Source of the DNA: a bacterium
Lineage (GTDB): Bacteria; Patescibacteriota; Patescibacteriia; SG8-24
Assembly: GCA_023246195.1 (NCBI GenBank)
Contig: JAHFIW010000007.1
Location: forward strand, 1-43,411
DNA length: 43,411 nt
Direction of reading: 5' to 3'
In this document: one piece after another, positions 36,304 through 43,411 of the stretch
Layout: the number at the start of each line of letters is the position of its first letter
How positions within the stretch are numbered: the first letter of the stretch is position 1
Notes under the pieces: generated by a model
What the model saw: the letters and a program-made list of their open reading frames with translations, nothing else
What the model was told of the DNA's origin: nothing
The model's database searches: none
Made by a program: the position numbers and the translations under genes

Positions 36304-36672
36304 ATGCCACGCAAGCCCATCAACCGCAACACCACGACCATCGACGCTACGGGGGAGAGCGTCGGACGCCTCGCCACGAAGATCGCCATGATGCTTCAGG
36401 GCAAGAACCGCGTCGACTACGTGCAGTACCAGGACCGTGGCGACCTCGTGGAGGTCCGCAACGCCGCCAAGGTGAAGATCACCGGCAAGAAGCTCGAAGG
36501 CAAGCATTTCTACGCCTACTCCGGGTACCCGGGCGGCATGCGCAAGACGCAGCTTAAGGACGTCATGGAAAAGAATCCGGCTAAGGCTCTCGAGAGCGCC
36601 GTTTATTCCATGCTTCCCAAGAACCGCCAGCGCAAGGACCGCATGAAGAGACTCACGATCAAGAACGACTAA
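36304..36672 (+). CDS. rplM: 50S ribosomal protein L13
   Basis: IDATGESVGRLATKIAMMLQGKNRVDY...YSGYPGGMRKTQLKDVMEKNPAKALESAVYSMLPKNR. Confidence 0.95.
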   Translation: MPRKPINRNTTTIDATGESVGRLATKIAMMLQGKNRVDYVQYQDRGDLVEVRNAAKVKITGKKLEGKHFYAYSGYPGGMRKTQLKDVMEKNPAKALESAVYSMLPKNRQRKDRMKRLTIKND

Positions 36673-36674
36673 CT

Positions 36675-37292
36675 ATGACGACTGCAAAGAAATCCACGGA
36701 AGAGGCCGAGAAGAAGCCCAGGGCCCACAAGGCCGCTGGTGCAAAGGCCCCGGCCAAGCACGCCGCCCACAAGAAGGCGGAAGTTGCCAAGGAACCCGTC
36801 ATCGTCGCGGCCGCCGCGGCTGAGTCGCCCAGCGAGGAGTCTGCCATCATGGGTACCGTTCCCGTCAGCACCGAGGTCCTTCCTCCTTCGAGGAAGCTCC
36901 CTACTGGCGAGTACATCTACGCCCTCGGCCGCCGCAAGACCTCTGTCGCCCAAGCCCGCCTTTTTCCCAACATGGACGGCGAAATCAAGGTCAACGGCAA
37001 GGACTACAAGCAATACTTCACGGTGTATGACCTCCAGGAGGCCGTTACCGCCCCGCTCAAAGCCGTTGGCGGCATGACTGCCAACGTCGATCTCAAAGTC
37101 TCCGGCGGAGGCATGCGAGGCCAAGCCGAAGCAGCCCGCCTCGGCATCGCCCGCGCCCTGATCGAACTCAACCCCGCTTATCGCAAGACGTTGAAGAAAC
37201 TCGGTTACCTCATGCGCGACCCGCGCGAGAAGGAACGCAAAAAGTACGGCCTCAAGAAGGCTCGCAAGGCTTCGCAGTGGGCGAAGCGCTAG
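36675..37292 (+). CDS. rpsI: 30S ribosomal protein S9 with long basic N-terminal extension
   Basis: YALGRRKTSVAQARLFPNMDGEIKVNGKDYKQYF...GGGMRGQAEAARLGIARALIELNP...KKYGLKKARKASQWAKR. Confidence 0.95.
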   Translation: MTTAKKSTEEAEKKPRAHKAAGAKAPAKHAAHKKAEVAKEPVIVAAAAAESPSEESAIMGTVPVSTEVLPPSRKLPTGEYIYALGRRKTSVAQARLFPNMDGEIKVNGKDYKQYFTVYDLQEAVTAPLKAVGGMTANVDLKVSGGGMRGQAEAARLGIARALIELNPAYRKTLKKLGYLMRDPREKERKKYGLKKARKASQWAKR

Positions 37293-37304
37293 CGTGACGA
37301 CGAA

Positions 37305-37329
37305 ACACCGCCTCCGGGCGGTGTTTTTT
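37305..37329 (+). terminator. Rho-independent terminator of the ribosomal protein operon
   Basis: ACACCGCC-tccg-GGCGGTGT-TTTTT. Confidence 0.9.
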
Positions 37330-37362
37330 GATTATGCCTGCCGGGAGTGAGTGTCATCGTCC

Positions 37363-37371
37363 TGTGGATAA
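37363..37371 (+). promoter_or_regulatory. DnaA-box-like 9-mer TGTGGATAA
   Basis: Exact consensus; six nt upstream of a TTGACG -35-like hexamer. Confidence 0.5.
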
Positions 37372-37438
37372 TTTTCCTTGACGCCATTTTGAGTCGCGGG
37401 CAAGGTGCGCGCCGCACTCATTCTTTTTGATTCTTCGT

Positions 37439-38095
37439 ATGGAACAACGTCCTCGTGTGGAGGTGCGCAGCAGGTGCTCTTTGGCGGCTGCGGTGGCGGC
37501 GACGGTCGCGGCTTTGGCTGGCGCGGGTATCGTGTCGTGGCTGCACAAAACGGAACCGAGAACCGGTGAGCAGAAGGCTGTCGGCCCCACGGTCATCGCC
37601 AGGAGCATGGCGGCGTTCGTGGAGCATTACTGCCCTTTGGCACAGAACGGCAACGCGGTAAGTCCGGCGAGCGGCTGGGTGCGGTACCGGGACGCGAAGA
37701 ATTGTTTTACTTTCGATTATCCCAAGGGATGGAGGACTGAAGAGAACCAGGCTGCCGTCTACTTCTGGGCGGATACGTCGAAGAGCGACGGCAAAACGGA
37801 ATCATTCTGGAATGCCGACGTCGTCATCGAAAGGCCGCACGGAACGTTGGCGGATGAGCGTGCGGAGTACGAATCGTTTGCAAAGGACGTCGGCGTTAAG
37901 AGCGGGGGAAGCGTTCTGGGCGGCCCGTGGAAACCGACGGTGAACGGTGACGGGTCGCCGTCGGCGGCTGTCACCCAGGTGCGGAAAGCGTTTACCGGTC
38001 GTGGCGAGTTTGTCATCGTGCTGCTGAACAAGACTGGCAACGCTACGCGCGCGGCCCTGCTCGAAAAAATCGCGGACACGTTTAAGGCGCAGTGA
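37439..38095 (+). CDS. Hypothetical membrane-anchored protein (PsbP-like fold possible)
   Basis: N-terminal TM; WVRYRDAKNCFTFDYPKGWRTEE motif. Confidence 0.55.
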   Translation: MEQRPRVEVRSRCSLAAAVAATVAALAGAGIVSWLHKTEPRTGEQKAVGPTVIARSMAAFVEHYCPLAQNGNAVSPASGWVRYRDAKNCFTFDYPKGWRTEENQAAVYFWADTSKSDGKTESFWNADVVIERPHGTLADERAEYESFAKDVGVKSGGSVLGGPWKPTVNGDGSPSAAVTQVRKAFTGRGEFVIVLLNKTGNATRAALLEKIADTFKAQ

Positions 38096-38115
38096 TCTTC
38101 ACTGCGCCCTTTTAT
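38086..38115 (+). terminator. Rho-independent terminator overlapping the stop codon
   Basis: GGCGCAGTGA-tct-TCACTGCGCC then CTTTTATTT. Confidence 0.75.
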
Positions 38116-38199
38116 TTGCCGGCTGACATGGTGTCGGGCGGCAAACTGAAGACGGTTCTTTACAACTGAAACCGCCAATTCCGGCGGAGGAGCACGGTC

Positions 38200-40176
38200 A
38201 TGCGTACGTTCATCCGTTTCCTTCTTTTTCTGCTCGTCGCCTTCGCGGCATCGTGCAGCAGCGACCCGCAAGTTTCTCACGACGACAGCGGTCAATCATC
38301 CACGTCGCTCGGCACCGCGGCCGACCATTCCATGACGTTGATGCTGCCGTTCCCGGCAGGCGAGGAGCGCGTGCTCACTCGCGCTTACCAGACTCCGCCG
38401 ACGCACCTGCGTCACGGTCAGGGGGAGTGGGACGACGGCTATGCGCTCGACTTTGCCGGTGCCGGTTGCGGCGCCAGCTGGGGAACGCCGGTGTTGGCCG
38501 CTGCTGCCGGCGTGGTGGCGGACTATCCGCTGCCGGGCAGCTCTGCCGTGCGGTCACGCCTCGACGCGTCCTACGGGCCAAACCAGGTCTTCATCGACCA
38601 CGGCAACGGCTGCTACAGCCATTACGGACACATGGCCTCGCGTACGGTCAGCGTTGGCCAGCGCGTGCAGCAGGGTGAGCAGATCGGCATGGTCGGCAAT
38701 CTGGGCAACGTGGAGTCGTCCTGTCACCGGGATCCGAAGACCGACGGCGCGCATGTGCACTTCAAGCTGTTCTGCGGCGACAGTGCCATCGTGCCGGAGC
38801 CCATCTCGGGTTACAGCGGCCTCGGCAGCGCGACCGGCGCTCGGCTCTCGCATCACGCGCTGCATCACGCCGTCGGCACTTTGGTGAAGGGCGCTTCCAC
38901 TCCGGAAATCTATCTGGCGTGCGCGCCGGACAAGCTCTGCCACATCCGCGACGAGACGGTCTATCGCTCGTATCGGTTTTGGCAGGACCAGTCGCGAGAA
39001 TGGGAGACGGTCGTGACGGTCAGCGATGACGAGCTGGCTTGCCATGACCGCGGCTTGGACATCGACAAGCCGGTACAGCTCGCGGCGACCACGTGTCTGG
39101 ACGGCGCGTCGTGGCCGACATTCGTCACCTTCGACGACGGCAGTACGCGCTGGCGACGGCGAGTGCCGTTCGCGGCCAGTGCGCCGGAGTATGCCATCTT
39201 GCTGCGTTCGTGGGGCTTTCGCGTCACCGACGTGCTGGTGAACGGGCGTACCTGTGCCATTTCCAAGAACGCTGACGCCTTGCCTCTGCGCGACGGTTCG
39301 GTCATCGAGCAGTCGTCGGACAGTGACTTCTACGTCATCTCCGACGACGGTACGGCTTATCGGCTGTATCGTAACCTGATGCCGGTACTGTACGGACGCG
39401 GCTGGCCGCAGGTCATCCAGGTACCGGACGGCTCCGTGCCTTCGCTGGTGCGCAAGATGGATGCGAGTCATCGCGAGTTCACGGTGACTGACGCCACGAC
39501 GTGCCCGAACGGCAGTCGCGTCATTTCTGCTACGGGGGCGACCGGTGCCAACGGTGGCGGTTCTTCGACCGAGCCGCCGACGGTTTCGCCGGTGAGTTGC
39601 CCTGCTGTCTGCACGGTCGGTGCGCACAGTTGCGTGGACGCGCAGTCGCCAGCGGTTTGCGTTGCGGATGCCGATGGCTGCACTCGTTGGAGCGCGGGTT
39701 CGTGCAACGACGGGTTTGCCTGCAATGCGGCAAGCGGACAGTGCGAAGCGGCACCGGTCGCGACGAACCCGCCCGTAACGCCACCGGTGCAGCAGCCCGA
39801 CGGAGGCATCGTGACCGTGCCGACATTGGCGTGCACGGCCACGGCAACATCGCTGCGAGTCTCTATGAGGGGCGTCTCCTCGCGTAGTCTCGTAGGTGCC
39901 GCCGGTATCACCGATACAGAGCTCTCTTTTATCGCCGCCGGCGGTAACGGGGGACTGTCCTGGTCGTCGACCTCGTCAGCGCAGCCCCGCGTGACGTATG
40001 CAGGTGGCGCATCCGAGCTGGTTCTCGATCTGCCTCTCGGCGTCACGCGCTTCAACCTTTGGGTCTGGGTTGCCTCGCGTAACCAGGCCTACTGGTTCGA
40101 CCTCACCCAATGGTCGACGTCCGGCGCCTGCCATGTTGCCGATGACGGCTACGGCGGCAAGGTCCTGCTCCGCTGA
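38200..40176 (+). CDS. Lipoprotein with M23 (LytM-type) peptidase domain and Cys-rich C-terminal domain
   Basis: Lipobox FAASC; HGQGEWDDGYALDFAG...VFIDHGNGCYSHYGHMAS...VGQRVQQGEQIGMVGNLG...HVHFKL; Cys-rich CPAVCTVGAHSCVDAQSPAVCVADADGCTRWSAGSCNDGFACNAASGQCEA. Confidence 0.85.
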   Translation: MRTFIRFLLFLLVAFAASCSSDPQVSHDDSGQSSTSLGTAADHSMTLMLPFPAGEERVLTRAYQTPPTHLRHGQGEWDDGYALDFAGAGCGASWGTPVLAAAAGVVADYPLPGSSAVRSRLDASYGPNQVFIDHGNGCYSHYGHMASRTVSVGQRVQQGEQIGMVGNLGNVESSCHRDPKTDGAHVHFKLFCGDSAIVPEPISGYSGLGSATGARLSHHALHHAVGTLVKGASTPEIYLACAPDKLCHIRDETVYRSYRFWQDQSREWETVVTVSDDELACHDRGLDIDKPVQLAATTCLDGASWPTFVTFDDGSTRWRRRVPFAASAPEYAILLRSWGFRVTDVLVNGRTCAISKNADALPLRDGSVIEQSSDSDFYVISDDGTAYRLYRNLMPVLYGRGWPQVIQVPDGSVPSLVRKMDASHREFTVTDATTCPNGSRVISATGATGANGGGSSTEPPTVSPVSCPAVCTVGAHSCVDAQSPAVCVADADGCTRWSAGSCNDGFACNAASGQCEAAPVATNPPVTPPVQQPDGGIVTVPTLACTATATSLRVSMRGVSSRSLVGAAGITDTELSFIAAGGNGGLSWSSTSSAQPRVTYAGGASELVLDLPLGVTRFNLWVWVASRNQAYWFDLTQWSTSGACHVADDGYGGKVLLR

Positions 40177-40271
40177 ATCTTCCTTTCGTTCCTTCTCGGG
40201 TCTCCTTTATGAGGCCCGTCTTTCCTTTGGAAAAATCATATTTTTGAGGTATGTGCGGCCCCGAATAAGCC

Positions 40272-40300
40272 TTGACTGGGCTACTCATTTTTGCTAAGGT
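40272..40300 (+). promoter_or_regulatory. Candidate promoter for the 40337 gene
   Basis: TTGACT-N17-TAAGGT with TG extended -10. Confidence 0.5.
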
Positions 40301-40336
40301 CATGTCGCTCATTTTGCGGCGAAAGGACCACGGACA

Positions 40337-40837
40337 ATGAAAGATCGAAAGGCAATCACGTTACGAGGACTCGACCTCGTGAAAGAGATTCGGGACTTCT
40401 CGAGGTCGCAGGTCGACCTCTGGAAGCGCATTCCTTGGCTCGCCCTGGAGGTCAACGGACGTACCGGCTACGATGGCTGGCTCAATTCCGCTTCTATTAG
40501 CGGCATATGGTTGGTGCACGCCCTCCTTCCCGGTGACAGCGGTCGGGTCAACGCTTTGGTGGACCTTCTCACCGGCGACCTGATCGATACCGCGGCGTTT
40601 CTTCAGGGCGGCAAGTTCGTTCCTCTCAAGGATGACGCGGTACTGCAGTTTTGCTTTGCCATGGACCGGCTCGATGCCTCGGCTATCGTGCACAAGCTTG
40701 CCGCGGATGCCGACAAGCCGCATCTGGCGCATGTCAACGTCGAAAGGCAGCTGGCGTTGCGCGAGAATATCCGCAGGCGCTACAATCTGAAGCCGATGTA
40801 CGACGCCAGCGCCGTTCGTGACCTCGGTTATCGGTAA
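40337..40837 (+). CDS. Hypothetical protein
   Basis: 166-aa ORF with GAAAGGA upstream and a terminator downstream. Confidence 0.55.
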   Translation: MKDRKAITLRGLDLVKEIRDFSRSQVDLWKRIPWLALEVNGRTGYDGWLNSASISGIWLVHALLPGDSGRVNALVDLLTGDLIDTAAFLQGGKFVPLKDDAVLQFCFAMDRLDASAIVHKLAADADKPHLAHVNVERQLALRENIRRRYNLKPMYDASAVRDLGYR

Positions 40838-40852
40838 TCTTCAAAGCTTCGC

Positions 40853-40876
40853 CCCGACTTTCGTCGGGTTTTTTTT
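40853..40876 (+). terminator. Rho-independent terminator
   Basis: CCCGAC-tttc-GTCGGG-TTTTTTTT. Confidence 0.85.
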
Positions 40877-40944
40877 GCCAACAACATCCCACATCCTAAG
40901 GTCTGACCCAAATTTTTTAGCCTAAAAAAGGTGCATAACCGACA

Positions 40945-40973
40945 TTGCCGAAAGGCGTTAATCAGCGTAAAAT
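40945..40973 (+). promoter_or_regulatory. Candidate promoter of the flippase gene
   Basis: TTGCCG-N17-TAAAAT, 9 nt upstream of the ATG at 40983. Confidence 0.6.
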
Positions 40974-40982
40974 CGCCTCATT

Positions 40983-42452
40983 ATGGCTCAAGGAAAGGTG
41001 GCCAAAAATACGGCCTATCTGGTCGCGGCGTTCGTGGGTCAGAAGATCCTTTCGTTCGTCTATTTTACGTTAGCCGTACGTGCCGTGGGCGTGGAGGGCG
41101 CCGGCAAGTACGTTATCGCCACCTCGTTCACCACGATCTTCTCTATCTTCGTCGATCTCGGCCTTTCCAACGTCCTGGTTCGCGAGGTGGCCAAGTTTCC
41201 GGAGAAGGCAGGGACGTTCCTTTCCAACGTGCTTGGCATCAAGGCCGTTTTGGCGGTCATCACCGTCATTGCCGTGGAGATCGGTGCCTGGCTGTTCGAC
41301 TATCCTCCGGAATTGCGCACGATGATCGCCGTCGCGTCGGCGGTAATGGTGCTCGACTCGATCCATCTGGTATTTTACGCCGTGATGCGCGGATTCCAGA
41401 ATCTCAAATACGAAGCCGTCGGCGTGGTGACCGGTCAATTGGTGACCATCGTCGCCGGCGGCATCTTCTTGTTCGGTTTGCACTTGCCGTTGGTGTCTTT
41501 GATCGTCGCGTTGCTCTGCGGAAGCGTCTGGAACGTGGTGTGGTCGTCGTCGATGCTGCTGCGCAAGTTTCCCATGTCGATCACCCTCAAATTGGAACCG
41601 GTGATGGTCAAATTTTTGCGTGACGTGACCGTACCTTTCGCGTTGGCTGGCATTTTTTCCCGCGTCTACTCCTACGCTGACTCGGTGATGCTCTCAAAGC
41701 TCGGTACTACCGCCGACGTGGGCCTGTACGGCGTGGCCAACAAGCTTTCCTTCGCCTTCCAATTTTTGCCAATGTCATTTGCGGCTGCGGTGTATCCGGC
41801 CATGAGCGAATACTACGTCAGTGACCGCAAAAAGCTTGGCGTCATCTTCGACCAGTCAATGCGGTATCTCATGTACATGGTCGTGCCGCTGTCATTCGGC
41901 ATCGCCGTGTTGGCCAAGCCGCTCATCCTGACGGTGTACGGCAAGCAGTTTGCCGGGGCTACGGTGCCGCTGGAAATCTTGGTGTTTTCGCTCATCTTCG
42001 CTTTCCTGTACTGGCCGTCAGGCTCGTTGCTCAACGCCAGTGACCGTCAAAAAAAGAACACCGCCATTTTGGGCGCGACCATGGTCTCCAACCTGGCGCT
42101 AAACGCCGTGATGATCCCGCTGTTCGGATCCGTCGGTGCCGCGATTTCCGCGCTGACAGCCAACGTGCTGCTGTTCACGCTGGCCCTGCGCTCCGTGCGG
42201 GAAGTCACGCCGTTTGAACGCAGGCCGTTGGTCGTCTCCGCCCTGCAGTGCTTCTTCGCGGCATCGTTCATGGGATTGACCTTGGCCATGCTCCGCCCCT
42301 ACGTGCATTTTACGGCATTGATGCCGCTTGGCGTGATCGAGTACCTGGCAGTGCTGATTGGCGTCGGCGGCATCACCTGGCACGAGGTCAGGGATGTCAT
42401 GGCCGTGTTCATGAGGCGTGGCAAGAAGTTTTCTGATATCGTTTCTCCATGA
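40983..42452 (+). CDS. Polysaccharide flippase (Wzx/MOP superfamily)
   Basis: Polytopic; VAAFVGQKILSFVYFTLAVRAVGVEGAGKYVIATSFTTIFSIFVDLGLSNVLVREVAK; LLNASDRQKKNTAILGATMVSNLALNAVMIPLFGSVGAAISALTAN. Confidence 0.88.
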   Translation: MAQGKVAKNTAYLVAAFVGQKILSFVYFTLAVRAVGVEGAGKYVIATSFTTIFSIFVDLGLSNVLVREVAKFPEKAGTFLSNVLGIKAVLAVITVIAVEIGAWLFDYPPELRTMIAVASAVMVLDSIHLVFYAVMRGFQNLKYEAVGVVTGQLVTIVAGGIFLFGLHLPLVSLIVALLCGSVWNVVWSSSMLLRKFPMSITLKLEPVMVKFLRDVTVPFALAGIFSRVYSYADSVMLSKLGTTADVGLYGVANKLSFAFQFLPMSFAAAVYPAMSEYYVSDRKKLGVIFDQSMRYLMYMVVPLSFGIAVLAKPLILTVYGKQFAGATVPLEILVFSLIFAFLYWPSGSLLNASDRQKKNTAILGATMVSNLALNAVMIPLFGSVGAAISALTANVLLFTLALRSVREVTPFERRPLVVSALQCFFAASFMGLTLAMLRPYVHFTALMPLGVIEYLAVLIGVGGITWHEVRDVMAVFMRRGKKFSDIVSP

Positions 42453-43411
42453 AGTCAATCATCCTTGCCACGTTAGAATATCCCGTGCAAAAGGGCGGCA
42501 TTGCCACGTATTTGGCGAATCTGGTCGCCTGTTTTCCGAAGGGGAGCGTGCACGTGCTGGCGCCCGAGAATCCGCAGTCGCATGACACCGACATGCGTTC
42601 TGACGCGTCGATCTTTCGTCGCAACCTTCTTTCTCGCTGGCTTCGTCCGCGTTGGTTGGCCGCGCTGTATTGGACCGACTGGCTGGCAAAAAAAGAGCGC
42701 GCGGACATGCTGATCGTCAGCCACGTGTTGCCGATGGGCTTGGTGGCCCGCATCCTCAAGCGTCGACGCGGCTTGCCTTACGCGGTCATCGTGCACGGCA
42801 TGGACGTGGCGCTGGCATTGGAAGCCGGCGGCTGGAAGCGCGCTCGCGCAAGGGCCGTGCTCGAAGACGCGGAAGTGGTCGTCGCCAACAGCGTGCATAC
42901 CGCGCAGTTGGCCGAAGCGTTGGGCGCGAGGAAGGAAAAGATCGCATTGGTGCGTCCGTCGCCAGGATTCGCGCTCGACACCGTTTTGCCGCCGGATCGC
43001 ATCGAGGCGGTGCGCAAGTTCTACGCCATGCCTACGATCGGATATACGCTGCTGTCCGTGGGACGGCTGGTGGAACGCAAAGGCTTCGCCGAAGTCATCG
43101 AGGCCGTCGCCCTGCTCAAAAAAGACGGGCGTAAGGTCAACCTGGTCATCGTCGGCGACGGTCCGGACAGGCGTAGGCTCGAAGCGCTGGTCAACAGTCA
43201 CCAGGTCGCGGATCTGGTGACCTTTTTGGGGGAAGTTTCCGACGAAGATCTGCCTGGCCTCTATGCTGCGGCCAGCGTCTTCGTGATGGCGCCGAAGAGC
43301 ATCGGGGCGGACGTGGAAGGTTTTGGTATCGTCTATTTGGAAGCAAACCTGATGGGTAAGCCGGTCATCGGGTCGCGCGTAGGCGGAGTGGCCGATGCGG
43401 TGGTGGACGGC
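42449..43411 (+). CDS. Glycosyltransferase family 4, 3'-truncated (absent from the ORF track)
   Basis: ATGA overlap with flippase; manual translation MKSIILATLEYPVQKGGIATYLANLV...AVIVHGMDVAL...LLSVGRLVERKGFAEVIEAVALLKKDG...LVIVGDGPDRRRLEAL...FGIVYLEANLMGKPVIGSRVGGVADAVVDG. Confidence 0.92.
   Translation, partial: MKSIILATLEYPVQKGGIATYLANLVACFPKGSVHVLAPENPQSHDTDMRSDASIFRRNLLSRWLRPRWLAALYWTDWLAKKERADMLIVSHVLPMGLVARILKRRRGLPYAVIVHGMDVALALEAGGWKRARARAVLEDAEVVVANSVHTAQLAEALGARKEKIALVRPSPGFALDTVLPPDRIEAVRKFYAMPTIGYTLLSVGRLVERKGFAEVIEAVALLKKDGRKVNLVIVGDGPDRRRLEALVNSHQVADLVTFLGEVSDEDLPGLYAAASVFVMAPKSIGADVEGFGIVYLEANLMGKPVIGSRVGGVADAVVDG

Noticed and set aside
38554-39627. 357-aa minus-strand ORF opposite the M23 lipoprotein
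   Set aside because: Arg-rich shadow ORF with no motifs; sense strand has signal peptide and M23 domain.

Overview
The window is a gene-dense, high-GC bacterial chromosome segment that uses the standard code (TGA is a stop, e.g. rpmJ). It looks like a Candidate Phyla Radiation/Patescibacteria-type genome. That placement is inference, based on a minimal-length AlaRS, a VirD4/DUF87-like ATPase paired with a membrane protein, and many small envelope proteins. The right-central part is a translation block: mnmA, alaS, infA, rpmJ, rpsM, rpsK, rpsD, rpoA, rplQ, rplM, rpsI. The centre holds gmk-like, rlmN, secD, secF, the VirD4-like ATPase and partner, and a run of hydrolases and nucleotide-metabolism-type genes. 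The right end encodes envelope functions: an M23 lipoprotein, a polysaccharide flippase and a GT4 glycosyltransferase that runs off the window. The most striking region is about 1.2-10.5 kb. It is an accessory redox cluster with a membrane-anchored tandem cytochrome b5 protein, a bis-heme cytochrome b, a secreted beta-propeller, an amidase, a sigma factor with an overlapping membrane protein, a secreted FMN_bind protein, ApbE, and an NqrB/RnfD-like membrane domain fused to an FAD/NAD(P)H reductase. I read this as a candidate compact NAD(P)H-to-extracytoplasm electron-transfer chain. Other notable items are a SecD with inserted parvulin (PPIC) sequence, an RpoA without alpha-CTD, near-leaderless promoters, and three perfect DnaA-box-like 9-mers in same-orientation intergenic promoter regions. 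No tRNA, rRNA, CRISPR array or intact transposase was recognised by eye. All family calls are by eye from motifs; no searches were run.
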